The notes: generated from the letters alone by a model not told the origin. Numbered from the stretch's first letter, positions 33,585 to 42,725 are shown. The stretch is DNA of 49,215 bases from HIMB59 sp038124765 (GCA_038124765.1 JAYPCO010000003.1:1-49215); one strand, 5' to 3'. A program made the numbers and translations.

Positions 33585-34601
33585 CTAAAGTTTGTTCCAA
33601 GGTATATGGAGCTTTTTGTCCGCAGAGATAGATTGCACTAATTCGTAAAAGATAGGTAGTTGCTCTTTACTAAAAAATCCATTGTTAAATTTTTCTTTCA
33701 GTGCGGATTGTAAATCTAAGATAAGTTGTGCACCCTCTACCGTCTGGTCCTTTAACTCTTTAGCCATGATTTCTGAATAGACTTTTCCCTCTCCTAAGTA
33801 TTTACCCAAAGTACCATTTCTTCCTGTGCCTGATGTAACATGTAAATCGCCAATTCCTGGCAATCCAAAGGCGGAAAAAATATCGCCTTCATGGAGTTTT
33901 ACAATTTGCGCTAGTTCTTGAATGCAGTGAGTGAAAATACCTGACTCAGGATTAAAGATTTTCGTATTAGGATCATAGCATGTTTGTGAACAACCCACCA
34001 TTATTGCAAAAACATTTTTTAGCGCAGCACAGAACTCTCCGCCAATAAAATCCGATAATACTTCAATGATATAAAAATCATTTTTAAAAATCCCAGCTAA
34101 TTCATTAGCTATTTGCGTGTTTTGATTAATAAAACAAATATTTGTAATATATCTTTGAGCAAGCTCGATTGCTTTACAAGGTCCCGCTACCGCAGTGATA
34201 TCAATATGATAGGGAATACTCCTTAAAATCTTGTTGGGAAGAATATCAATAGTTTTTTGGTCATTAATATATAAGCCTTTGGTTATGATAAGAAACTTTT
34301 TATTGTCTGCCTGAAATTTTGAGAGTAATTCAATAAACCAATTAACACCTGCAGAGCTTACTCCAATTACGATTACGTCTGCTTGATCAAAATCAGATTG
34401 TTGAAGATCATCAATATGTTTGGAAATCGTATTTTCTAATTTTACCTTTAAAACAGGATGAATATTTGTCTTTTGAATTGAATTAATAATTTCGGTATCT
34501 AGGTGTGTTCCAACTAAAGTTATCGAATGACCATTAATTGATGCGGGAACGGTAATAGCTGTTCCCATTACTCCGGCTCCGATTGATAAAATATTAGCCA
34601 T
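33585..34601 (-). CDS. GpsA-like NAD-dependent dehydrogenase (paralog)
   Basis: This belongs to the glycerol-3-phosphate dehydrogenase family but is distinct from gpsA at 20.6 kb. In 338 residues it has ILSIGAGVMGTAITVPA, AGPCKAIELAQRY where GpsA has GPSFA, the catalytic-lysine region FCAALKNVFAIMVG, and PGIGDLHVTSGTGRNG. GPCKA and the longer loops suggest a different phosphorylated polyol as substrate. Placed between an SDR (zero gap) and rpiB in module B, it probably oxidises a polyol phosphate to a ketose phosphate. Confidence 0.8.
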   Translation of the reverse strand: MANILSIGAGVMGTAITVPASINGHSITLVGTHLDTEIINSIQKTNIHPVLKVKLENTISKHIDDLQQSDFDQADVIVIGVSSAGVNWFIELLSKFQADNKKFLIITKGLYINDQKTIDILPNKILRSIPYHIDITAVAGPCKAIELAQRYITNICFINQNTQIANELAGIFKNDFYIIEVLSDFIGGEFCAALKNVFAIMVGCSQTCYDPNTKIFNPESGIFTHCIQELAQIVKLHEGDIFSAFGLPGIGDLHVTSGTGRNGTLGKYLGEGKVYSEIMAKELKDQTVEGAQLILDLQSALKEKFNNGFFSKEQLPIFYELVQSISADKKLHIPWNKL

Positions 34602-35372
34602 TTAGGATATAAATTGCCCTCCATTTACTTCTATAATTTGACCAGTGATATAGCCACTTAATTTATCTGAAGATAAGAAAAGAATTGGTCCTACACAATC
34701 AGCGGCTTGTCCTAATCTTTTCATTGGAATTTTTAATCTGGTTGCTTCTAATTTTTCTGGAGAGGAGTATTGCTCATGGAATTTAGTAGCAATTGTTCCA
34801 GGGGAAATTGCATTCACCCTAATATTGTAGGGAGATAATTCAGATACTAGAGATCTGGTTATACCTGAAACAAATGATTTTGATGCTGCATATACACTAG
34901 AGCCCGCACTACCTCCGGTGCTTGCACTAATGGTAGAGACATTAATGATACATCCATAATTTTGTTTTTTAAAAACCTCACTTGCCACTTTGATAGCAAA
35001 ATATGCTGACTTTGCATTGAGATCAAAAATATTTAAAAAATCTTTTTCTGTAATTGAGTCTAATTGATACCTGCCCACCATGGTACCAGCGTTGTTGACT
35101 AAAATATCTAAGCCACTTAAGGTATTAATAGCCTCATTCATAAATTCTTCTACTTGCGATAGTTTTGTAAAATCTGCTTTTAGTATTTTATAATTCTTGC
35201 TCTCAGTTCTTTTTAGAATTCTATCCTCTAAAGTGTCAATAGATTGGTTACCGTGAAATATAACTTGAGCGCCTAAATTTAAAAATTCTATACCTGTTTC
35301 AAAGCCAATGCCTGTACTGGATCCAGTTACAATTATTTTTTTATCTTTAAATTCAGTTTGATCTAGTATCAT
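34602..35372 (-). CDS. Short-chain dehydrogenase/reductase
   Basis: This is a classical NAD(P)-dependent SDR of 256 residues: TGSSTGIGFE at 16-25, NNAGTMVGRY near 92, catalytic Ser in VSTISASTGG, and YAASKSF (Tyr, Lys) near 159. The C-terminal SGYITGQIIEVNGG is the SDR dimer end. Next to a D-ribulose kinase and RpiB, a ribitol (or similar pentitol) 2-dehydrogenase role is the natural guess. It overlaps the HAD gene by four bases. Confidence 0.87.
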   Translation of the reverse strand: MILDQTEFKDKKIIVTGSSTGIGFETGIEFLNLGAQVIFHGNQSIDTLEDRILKRTESKNYKILKADFTKLSQVEEFMNEAINTLSGLDILVNNAGTMVGRYQLDSITEKDFLNIFDLNAKSAYFAIKVASEVFKKQNYGCIINVSTISASTGGSAGSSVYAASKSFVSGITRSLVSELSPYNIRVNAISPGTIATKFHEQYSSPEKLEATRLKIPMKRLGQAADCVGPILFLSSDKLSGYITGQIIEVNGGQFIS

Positions 35373-36217
35373 TGAAGTCTCTCCATTATATATTCTGGAA
35401 AACCAGTTGTTTGATAATCTGATTTTATTTCTCCTATTATATCTTCATCATTCATATTTTGTAAAAATTCTTTTCTATGAATGCCGGATGTTATTAACAA
35501 AGAGTCTATTTTAAAACTATTAGCCCCTGCAATATCATTAAAAAGAGAGTCTCCTATCATCAGAATTTTCGATTTTTCACACTGGGACAATTCATAAGCA
35601 TGCTGGAATATTTCTAAACCCGGTTTGCCAATAACAAACGCTACCCCACCCATTCTCTTGTATTTAATAGCTAAATCGCCCGTTGAAGGATGAATACTAT
35701 CACCTGATATTCCTAAAATATCTGGATTGGAACAAATAAGCGGTAATTGAAGTTTAATTGCAGTTTCAAAAATACTATCTAGAATTTCAAAATTTTGAAA
35801 ACCTGTAGTACTGGATAATAACAAAAAATCACTCATTTCTATCTCTGATACTTTTTCGAATGATGTGTTTTCTAAGAGAGGATAATCAGTTGCTATCACA
35901 AAATATTTATTGCCTAAATTTTGAAAAGGTAATTTTTTATTTATTAAACAATCATAACAAACATCTCCCGAGGTTATTAAAGGAGATTTTAAAATGTAAT
36001 CTGCACCCAATTGTTTTAGGCGATTTACATTATCAATACCTCTCTTGCCAGAATTACTAATAATAAAAATTTTTTTATTTAAATTTTGGAGATATTTAAA
36101 AATTAATTCAGCATCCTGAAATATTTTTTTTCCATCATGCACCACTCCCCATTGATCAAAGAAAAATGCATCATACTCGTTCGATAGCTCTTTTAGACTT
36201 GAAATTTTTTTAATCAA
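35369..36217 (-). CDS. HAD-superfamily class IIA hydrolase
   Basis: This is a phosphatase-fold protein of the NagD/AraL-like IIA branch. In 282 residues motif I is FFFDQWGVVHDG, motif II IISNSGKRG, motif III IGKPG and motif IV MIGDSLFNDI. The second Asp of the usual DxD is Trp (DQW), which I believe is common to this subgroup. It might remove phosphate from a pathway by-product, as AraL does beside AraM in the Bacillus arabinose operon. It overlaps both neighbours by four bases. Confidence 0.85.
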   Translation of the reverse strand: MIKKISSLKELSNEYDAFFFDQWGVVHDGKKIFQDAELIFKYLQNLNKKIFIISNSGKRGIDNVNRLKQLGADYILKSPLITSGDVCYDCLINKKLPFQNLGNKYFVIATDYPLLENTSFEKVSEIEMSDFLLLSSTTGFQNFEILDSIFETAIKLQLPLICSNPDILGISGDSIHPSTGDLAIKYKRMGGVAFVIGKPGLEIFQHAYELSQCEKSKILMIGDSLFNDIAGANSFKIDSLLITSGIHRKEFLQNMNDEDIIGEIKSDYQTTGFPEYIMERLQ

Positions 36218-37485
36218 TTTGACTTATCTCCCATTGCTAACAGGGCAGACCCGAAAGCCGCATCGTTAGATAAAGGTATTTTTAATTCTACGTTAAGAAT
36301 TTTTTTTCTAATTTCGTTCCATTTCGCATTTTTACTACCCCCGCCAATAGTAAATATAGTTTTAGGATAACTACCGCCAATTTCTACAATTTTTTCATAA
36401 CTTAATTTTTCAACACCCGTAATTCCTTCTAACACTGCTTGAAAAAATTCAGTTTCAGATTCTGGTCGAGGGGTTAATACAGGTGATTTATTTGGGTCAT
36501 TGATTGGGAATCTTTCTCCAGTTTGAGCCAGCGGATAATAGTTTAGATTTAATAAATTATTTGGATCGAGTTGCTTAGATAGAATATCTATCTTATCATT
36601 GAATAACTCTTTGATAATTTTTCCCCCAACATTTGAGGCGCCGCCTGCAAGCCATTTATCACCTAACCTATGACTATAAATTCCAAACTCTTTATTAAAA
36701 ATTGGCTTATCAGAAATTGCTTTTACGACAAGGGTGGTGCCAATTGACGTGACTGCCTCTCCTGATTTATTAGCTCCAGTAGCTAAAAATGCTGCAATAC
36801 TATCTGTAGTACCAGCAATTATCTCAGTTTTTTTATTAAATCCTAAATCAATTAATTCCTTATTATTTAAGAGCCCCATTACCTGTCCTGGAATTTTAAT
36901 TTCAGGAAGATTGTTTAATTTAATTGGTAGTTTATCAAACCAATCAGGCCACTTTCTATCAACACAATCATAACCTAGTTTTAAGGCATTATTTTCATCA
37001 GAATATTTAAATTCATTTATAATTTTTGATGCTATCCAATCTGCTTGATGAAGTATTTTAAAGTTTGTTAAATTTTGTTGTTTAGTTAAGGATAAAGCTC
37101 TAACTAAAGCATTTGTAGGACTGGAGACAATTGGATGATTGTTTGAAACTTTTTCAACGAACTTAGCTTCTTCAACACTAGATGCATCATTATACATGAG
37201 TGCGTTTGTTAAAGGCAATCCATGCTCATCAGTGAGCAATACTGTTCCGGATGTCCCATCAATGGACAATTTACTTATATCATTCAAATCAACTTTATTT
37301 TTAAGAAATGTTATATTTTGAATAAAAGCCTCCCACCATAAATTAGGGTTTTGATACACTAGCGATGATTGAGATATTGGATTTGATATTACAACTGAAT
37401 GATTGAAAACTTCGTTTTTGTTTTCATCAATAATAGAGGTTCTAACTCCCGTTGTGCCAAAGTCTATACCTAGAAATAATTTCAT
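36214..37485 (-). CDS. D-ribulose kinase-like FGGY kinase
   Basis: This 423-residue kinase is shorter than most FGGY enzymes and strongly resembles the cyanobacterial/plant D-ribulose kinases (SePSK, Arabidopsis XK-1). Shared marks are LSIDGTSGTVLL near 76, LMYND, HQADWIAS, NALKLGYD, AGTTDSIAAFLATGA, GEAVTSIGTTLVVK, GGASNVGG, GERFPINDP and GGGSKNAKW. It should make D-ribulose-5-phosphate from D-ribulose, which fits RpiB and the SDR in the same run. It overlaps the aldolase gene by one base. Confidence 0.85.
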   Translation of the reverse strand: MKLFLGIDFGTTGVRTSIIDENKNEVFNHSVVISNPISQSSLVYQNPNLWWEAFIQNITFLKNKVDLNDISKLSIDGTSGTVLLTDEHGLPLTNALMYNDASSVEEAKFVEKVSNNHPIVSSPTNALVRALSLTKQQNLTNFKILHQADWIASKIINEFKYSDENNALKLGYDCVDRKWPDWFDKLPIKLNNLPEIKIPGQVMGLLNNKELIDLGFNKKTEIIAGTTDSIAAFLATGANKSGEAVTSIGTTLVVKAISDKPIFNKEFGIYSHRLGDKWLAGGASNVGGKIIKELFNDKIDILSKQLDPNNLLNLNYYPLAQTGERFPINDPNKSPVLTPRPESETEFFQAVLEGITGVEKLSYEKIVEIGGSYPKTIFTIGGGSKNAKWNEIRKKILNVELKIPLSNDAAFGSALLAMGDKSN

Positions 37486-38507
37486 TAATTAATTGATTGA
37501 CGATATTTTTCAACATCCCAATTTAATAACTCACTTTCCTGATCTTCTGATAAGAATTTAAACGATTGAGATAAATCTAATCTGAGCAAAACCTCTAAAA
37601 AACAATCAATCATTTCTTTAGCAGCAGGTATGGCAGAATTGTTTTCAAAAAGACCTTGTTCTTTAATAATAAGATAAGGGGGCAAAGGAAGATCTTTATT
37701 TTTTAAATTGATGATAAATTTATTTGCATCTTCATTGTTTAAAAAAGTTGGAATACCTGGGCCTAAAAAAATTACATGATCTGGATATAAAGACTTAGAA
37801 AATAATGAAAACAATTGCTCATCACGTGACTTAAATAAACTATATTTTTCATCATTTTTTTGTGAATAGTCAGTAACAGAAACAATGGTTGAGCTAGTTG
37901 CCGTAATGATTTTATCATTTCGAATATGGTTTAATTGGTTATGTATTTTAAGAAGCAACTGGTAAGTATCTTCGAGTTCATTTCCTGCAACAATTAATCC
38001 ATGATTTTCTAATATAAAAATTCTAGTGTCAGGCTGAATTAGTTTTTTTATTCCCATAGTTAATCTAAATCCAGGTCGATAATATGGAACGCAAACAAAA
38101 TCATCGGTGATATGTTTTTTTATCTCTTCAATTGAATTATCTAGAATGGCATTTGCAATGGTTGCGGTTGAGTGGACATGTAATACATACTTATAATTAA
38201 TTAATGCATGAAATGAAGTTTCTAAGGAAGGTCGGAGATTATTTGTAGAAATGATGTCATCTACAAAGCTATCATCTTGCTCTTGAGAAATTTTTTTATT
38301 AATCGAATGTAAATCGACTTCTACAAAGATATCCTTGTCTACCGAATTAATTAACCAAGTACCTGAAGCTTTAATAAGCATACTATTCTCACTTTTAATG
38401 GAGGTATTTCCTCCGGCTGCCTGAACTAAAGAAGGGTCTTTGCCTAATTGATAAGAAATTTCTTTGAAAGACTGAATTTCAGAAATAGAAAAATTACTGT
38501 TTGCCAT
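37485..38507 (-). CDS. Class II aldolase, RhaD N-domain type (stand-alone)
   Basis: This is a zinc-dependent aldolase domain resembling the N-terminal half of RhaD fusions without the SDR half. I start it at ATG 38507 (340 residues); the frame opens six codons earlier. Zinc-site and phosphate-site motifs are AAGGNTSIKS, LHVHSTATIANA and LENHGLIVAG. It should split a ketose-1-phosphate into DHAP and an aldehyde. It overlaps the end of the FucA-type gene by 14 bases and the D-ribulose kinase by one. Confidence 0.83.
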   Translation of the reverse strand: MANSNFSISEIQSFKEISYQLGKDPSLVQAAGGNTSIKSENSMLIKASGTWLINSVDKDIFVEVDLHSINKKISQEQDDSFVDDIISTNNLRPSLETSFHALINYKYVLHVHSTATIANAILDNSIEEIKKHITDDFVCVPYYRPGFRLTMGIKKLIQPDTRIFILENHGLIVAGNELEDTYQLLLKIHNQLNHIRNDKIITATSSTIVSVTDYSQKNDEKYSLFKSRDEQLFSLFSKSLYPDHVIFLGPGIPTFLNNEDANKFIINLKNKDLPLPPYLIIKEQGLFENNSAIPAAKEMIDCFLEVLLRLDLSQSFKFLSEDQESELLNWDVEKYRQSIN

Positions 38508-39138
38508 AACTTTTAACAGCTTCAATAATTTTTTTCATATCTTTTTGACTTACTAGTTTTGGGGTTCCATTAATTTTTGCAATAGTAATTTGCTTGCACA
38601 ATACTTCAAATTCTTCAGCTAGAAATAAAGCCTCTTCTATACCAGAACCTGTCACAATAATACCGTGGTTTGCCAATAAACACGCCTTATGATTTTTTAA
38701 TGCCTTGACTGCAAAGTCTGAAAGTTTTTGACTTCCTGGTAACGCAAATTTTGCACAGGGAATCGAGTCACCACCAAAAAAAGCTATCATGTAATGAAAA
38801 CATGGAACTGGTTTTCCCAACATGGAAAATCCTGTACCGTAAGGAGCGTGTGTATGTATTACAGTATCTATTTCTTTTTTGTGCTTAAGAATATCAAAAT
38901 GAAATGGTGTTTCTGAAGAAGGTTTCCATTTTCCATGATATTTTCCTTGTTTATCAACAAAAACAATATCTTCAGGCTTAAGTTTGTTATAAGCGATACC
39001 AGATGGGGTGATCAGCATTCCGTCTTTCCAACGAACACTAATATTACCGGCCTTTCCCTGATTTAATTTTTTACGCTCTAATTCTAATGCGGCATCTATT
39101 ATGCTTTTTCTAATTTGTATTTCTGCTTTGTTCATCAA
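38494..39138 (-). CDS. Class II aldolase, FucA type
   Basis: This is a small zinc aldolase of the L-fuculose-1-phosphate aldolase/L-ribulose-5-phosphate epimerase family. In 214 residues it has GNISVRW, MLITPSGIAY, the active Glu in KPSSETPFH, zinc histidines in VIHTHAPYG and ANHGIIVTG. Loss of the AraD-type extension favours aldolase over epimerase. A second class II aldolase follows directly, so module B offers two cleavage specificities. Confidence 0.87.
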   Translation of the reverse strand: MMNKAEIQIRKSIIDAALELERKKLNQGKAGNISVRWKDGMLITPSGIAYNKLKPEDIVFVDKQGKYHGKWKPSSETPFHFDILKHKKEIDTVIHTHAPYGTGFSMLGKPVPCFHYMIAFFGGDSIPCAKFALPGSQKLSDFAVKALKNHKACLLANHGIIVTGSGIEEALFLAEEFEVLCKQITIAKINGTPKLVSQKDMKKIIEAVKSYGKQ

Positions 39139-39145
39139 GTAACCT

Positions 39146-40186
39146 TTAACAGATTTTATTTTTTAAATCTAAATTATTTAAATAGTTTTTTAGATCTTCA
39201 GCGATAACCTCCGCTGCATAATACACAGTTCTAATAGATGCACCAGCTATATGAGGGGTAAGTGTTACATTATTTAGTTTTCTTAAAGGATGGTTTTCAG
39301 GAAGAGGCTCAACATCATATGTGTCTAATGCTGCTCCACCAAGGTGATTGTTTTGTAAATATTTTAATAGGTCATCATAGTTAACTAAGGGACCTCTAGC
39401 CGTATTGATAAAGTAAGATCCTTTTTTCATATTTTTAAATTCATTTTCTGCAAAAAACTTTTCTGTATCTTTTGTTACCCTTGCATGAATGGAAACCACA
39501 TCTGAGTTTTTAATTAATTCCTCCTTTGAAACTCTAGTTATGTTGTATTGTTTATCAATTTCATCAGGTTCCACAAAAGGATCAGCAAAAATAATTTTAC
39601 ATCCAAAAGGAAGAAGTAAATTTCGAACTCTTTTTCCAATATGACTATAACCGACAAGCCCTACTGTCATTTCACATAATTCCTTACCTGTAATATCATA
39701 TCGATATAAATCTCCTCTCCATTGTCCATCAACCATACTTTGATGTCCTTTAGTAACGAGGCGAGTTTCAGCAAGAATAGAGGCAACAGTAAATTCGGCT
39801 ACAGCAGAAGCATTTCTTCCAGGAGCATTTGACACTGTAACGCCAAACTTTTTACAAGCCTCCAAGTCGATATTAACGGGACCTCCTCTCGACACTCCTA
39901 TAAATTTTAAATTAGGAGTTTTCTTGAGTATTTCTTCTGAAATTGGAGCCATGTGGTTGATTAATATTTCACTATCACCAATCGCTTTGACAACCTCTTC
40001 GGCATTGCCCAAATATTCTTTAATATTAGCAAAATCACCCTCTCCAAACTCATTATGAAAAGGTTCATCGGGCCATGCAGCATCTGTTTTATAAAAAACA
40101 ACATCTTTTAAACCTAGATCTCTTTTTAATACCTCTTCAAAAACGTCTGCCTTCATAAATCGATCACCGTAAATACTTATTTTCAT
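39146..40186 (-). CDS. D-2-hydroxyacid dehydrogenase (SerA-like)
   Basis: This NAD-dependent dehydrogenase has 346 residues. The nucleotide-binding motif is GLVGYSHIGKRVRN near 178. The catalytic triad is in order: Arg in SIHARVTKDT, Glu in TYDVEPLPENHP, and His in LTPHIAGAS. It oxidises a D-2-hydroxy acid or reduces a 2-keto acid. It lacks the ACT domain of full SerA, and its place beside an FGGY kinase and FucA-type aldolase argues for a sugar-acid or polyol-derived substrate, not serine synthesis. It shares one base with the kinase gene. Confidence 0.87.
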   Translation of the reverse strand: MKISIYGDRFMKADVFEEVLKRDLGLKDVVFYKTDAAWPDEPFHNEFGEGDFANIKEYLGNAEEVVKAIGDSEILINHMAPISEEILKKTPNLKFIGVSRGGPVNIDLEACKKFGVTVSNAPGRNASAVAEFTVASILAETRLVTKGHQSMVDGQWRGDLYRYDITGKELCEMTVGLVGYSHIGKRVRNLLLPFGCKIIFADPFVEPDEIDKQYNITRVSKEELIKNSDVVSIHARVTKDTEKFFAENEFKNMKKGSYFINTARGPLVNYDDLLKYLQNNHLGGAALDTYDVEPLPENHPLRKLNNVTLTPHIAGASIRTVYYAAEVIAEDLKNYLNNLDLKNKIC

Positions 40187-41592
40187 TATTTTCCTTCCTG
40201 TAAATTATGGTTTTGATTCCAAAACTGTTTCATTGATTGATAGCCACTTTTATAAACCTCAAAGGCTTTTTCATAGACGTGAGAAAGTTCATGATCAAAC
40301 TGTTCTTCGGTTTGTAAATAGGGTTTTACCCAATAATCATTTAAATCATCGTATTTTTCTGAGTGCTTAAGAGCTAGCATGGCCACCATGCACGCGCCTG
40401 CAGCTCCTTGTTCACTGTTATCAATGACTTGAGTATTGTTTTTCGTAATTGCTCCAACAATTTTTCTTACAATAGGACTATTGCTAGCCCCACCTGTTAA
40501 ACGAAGTAAATTTAATTCAGCGCCAAATTCAACATAACAATCTTTACATGCATAACCCAAAGATTCATATAAGGCCCTAATTAAATCATGAGAAGTTGTC
40601 ATAGTATTTAATCCAAGAAACTGTGCTCTCGCCTTTGCATTAACAAAAGGTCCTCTCTCTCCGTTAGGAGAAATAAATGGATAATAAAAAACATTTGCCG
40701 GTTTACTTTGACTTGCCCCCTCTTCAAATAATTTCAAAATGTCTGACTTGTTGATATTTTTCATACCTAAACCTTGACCAATGGAGGAGTAAATCTCTAT
40801 TAGCCAATCTGTATTCAACGATGCAACCATATTTGAAACCATTTTTGCGTTTGCTTTAGATCCAGCTAACGGCATGGTGTAACCGAGTTGCTTATTGGGA
40901 TCAACTTTTTTATGATCAAAATCAACAAATATATGAATNNNNNNNNNNNNNNNNNNNNNNNNNNNNNNNNNNNNNNNNNNNNNNNNNNNNNNNNNNNNNN
41001 NNNNNNNNNNNNNNNNNNNNNNNNNNNNNNNNNNNNNNGATCCCCAAGTCATAATCGCTTCACTGATTTCAGTTTTTATTTCTCCAGTCATTTTATGGAA
41101 TATCCAATCTTTACATCGAAGTACCTTATCTACTTTTTCAAACCTTTCTTTTTCATGATGGAGCATATGAAACATCTGGCCTGTTTGCATGGAGGGATTT
41201 AAACCAGTATGGGTAATTGAGGTAAAATTTGGTCCAACTGAAGAATTTCTCCAATCGTCAATAATATCGCCCGCTCTTCCATCAAGCCATAGTGCAGCGT
41301 CACCAACAGGATTAGCTTGGTTATCAATTGGCCATGAACCGTCCCCTTGGCCCGTAATAGAAAGACCAACAATTCTATCTTTTAAGTTAGGTATTTTTTC
41401 TTGTAATTTTTTAAAAGACTCCAAGACTTTAGACCATGTCTCATCTAAGTTTTGTTCAGCTTTACTACCGGGTCGATAATAAACTTTATTTTCAACAGCT
41501 GCAGAATTAACAACTTTTCCGTCTAAAGTAAAAGCTACAAACTTAATTAAGGAGGTTCCTGCATCTAAACCAACAATCAAATTGTCAGACAT
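40186..41592 (-). CDS. EryA-like FGGY kinase (N gap inside)
   Basis: This FGGY kinase resembles the erythritol kinase branch as I remember it: IVGLDAGTSLIKFVAF at the start, LSITGQGDGSWPID, AALWLDGRAG, HTGLNPS and RCKDWIF in the N-lobe, then MVSNMVASLNTDWLIE after the gap and LTGGASNSPIVRKI near the end. The 100 N at 40939-41038 take out the lobe junction; relatives of about 510 residues suggest that roughly 50 or more residues beyond the 34 shown are absent. It may phosphorylate erythritol or another tetritol/pentitol. It shares one base with both neighbours. Confidence 0.75.
   Translation of the reverse strand: MSDNLIVGLDAGTSLIKFVAFTLDGKVVNSAAVENKVYYRPGSKAEQNLDETWSKVLESFKKLQEKIPNLKDRIVGLSITGQGDGSWPIDNQANPVGDAALWLDGRAGDIIDDWRNSSVGPNFTSITHTGLNPSMQTGQMFHMLHHEKERFEKVDKVLRCKDWIFHKMTGEIKTEISEAIMTWGXXXXXXXXXXXXXXXXXXXXXXXXXXXXXXXXXXIHIFVDFDHKKVDPNKQLGYTMPLAGSKANAKMVSNMVASLNTDWLIEIYSSIGQGLGMKNINKSDILKLFEEGASQSKPANVFYYPFISPNGERGPFVNAKARAQFLGLNTMTTSHDLIRALYESLGYACKDCYVEFGAELNLLRLTGGASNSPIVRKIVGAITKNNTQVIDNSEQGAAGACMVAMLALKHSEKYDDLNDYWVKPYLQTEEQFDHELSHVYEKAFEVYKSGYQSMKQFWNQNHNLQEGK
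40939..41038. other. Assembly gap (100 N) in the EryA-like kinase
   Basis: Exactly 100 N, in frame on both sides. By comparison with the FGGY family the missing DNA is probably longer than 100 bases. Confidence 0.95.
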
Positions 41593-42725
41593 TAAAAACC
41601 GTTAAAAATTACTTTTTCACTATTTGAGTCAAATAAATTAATAGAGCCGGAAGTAAAATTAACATTAAGACCCTCTTGAACTTCAAAATTACGATCGGCT
41701 ACGCCTATAATATTGACACCATTTAATTCAAATCCTAAATGGATTTGATCTCCTAACCAGTGATTACTTGTGAGTTGAATTTTTGCATCATGATTAGATG
41801 ACGAAGTATTAAAATTTATTTTTTGAGGTCTAATTCCAACTACTAATTTTTGATTATTACTTAAATTTGCAATTTTGGATTGATCAATATTATTTTTATC
41901 GTAGCTTATTTTAAAAGCAGGATCATTCTTTTCATTTTTGATATGAAAATGTATTTTATTATCATCAAAAGAGTATTCTGCATTTAACATATTCATTGGT
42001 GGCTCGCCAATAAAGGATGCCACAAAAACATTTTGGGGCTTAGTTCTAATATCAAATGGCGATGCTAACTGTTGAAGCTCTCCCCCTTCCATCACAGCAA
42101 TTTTATCAGCCAGTGCAATTGCTTCTGTTTGATCATGAGTTACAAACACTGTGGTTTTTTTATTGTGTTGAATATAGTCTTTAACTCTTGCTCGAAGTAC
42201 CGCTCTTAGCTGAGGCTCTAATTGGGACATTGGCTCGTCTAATAATAAAATATCGGAAGTTCGTACTAAGGCTCTAGCTAAACTAACTCTTTGAGCCTGG
42301 CCACCAGATACAGTACTAGGATAACGATGAAGTATATCGTTGATTTCAAGTAAATCAGATATTTCAGTAACTTTTTTTTCAATTTCAGCATTGGATAGCT
42401 TTTCTCTCATCAGCCCAAACGAAATATTATCTTTGACAGTCAAAGGAGGATAAAGCGCATACCCTTCAAAAGCCATAGCGACATTTCTTTTGGCCGGTGG
42501 TAAGGCAATTAAATCAGTGTCGTTACATTTAATTTCACCACTTGTGGGTGACTCAAATCCTGCAACCATACGAAGAGTTGTTGTTTTTCCACAACCTGAA
42601 GAGCCAAGAAGCGCTAAAATTTCACCATGTTCTAAAACTAAGTTGAAGTCTTTTACAGCATGGACGTTATCCCCTAGTTTAACATCAAATATTTTGTTTA
42701 AATTATTAATTGTTAGTTTTGCCAT
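41592..42725 (-). CDS. ABC transporter ATPase, GlpT-like (module B, subunit 2)
   Basis: This is one of two ATPases of the module B importer. In 377 residues Walker A is GSSGCGKTT, Walker B LLLDEP, and the H-loop VTHDQTEA are intact. The Q-loop Gln is Glu (AFEGYALYP), the signature is VSGGQ, and the D-loop reads SQLEP instead of SNLDA. A TOBE region with GIRPQKINF closes the protein. Tandem unequal ATPases with two permeases recall the rhizobial glycerol importer GlpVPQST. It shares one base with the first ATPase and with the kinase gene. Confidence 0.88.
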   Translation of the reverse strand: MAKLTINNLNKIFDVKLGDNVHAVKDFNLVLEHGEILALLGSSGCGKTTTLRMVAGFESPTSGEIKCNDTDLIALPPAKRNVAMAFEGYALYPPLTVKDNISFGLMREKLSNAEIEKKVTEISDLLEINDILHRYPSTVSGGQAQRVSLARALVRTSDILLLDEPMSQLEPQLRAVLRARVKDYIQHNKKTTVFVTHDQTEAIALADKIAVMEGGELQQLASPFDIRTKPQNVFVASFIGEPPMNMLNAEYSFDDNKIHFHIKNEKNDPAFKISYDKNNIDQSKIANLSNNQKLVVGIRPQKINFNTSSSNHDAKIQLTSNHWLGDQIHLGFELNGVNIIGVADRNFEVQEGLNVNFTSGSINLFDSNSEKVIFNGF

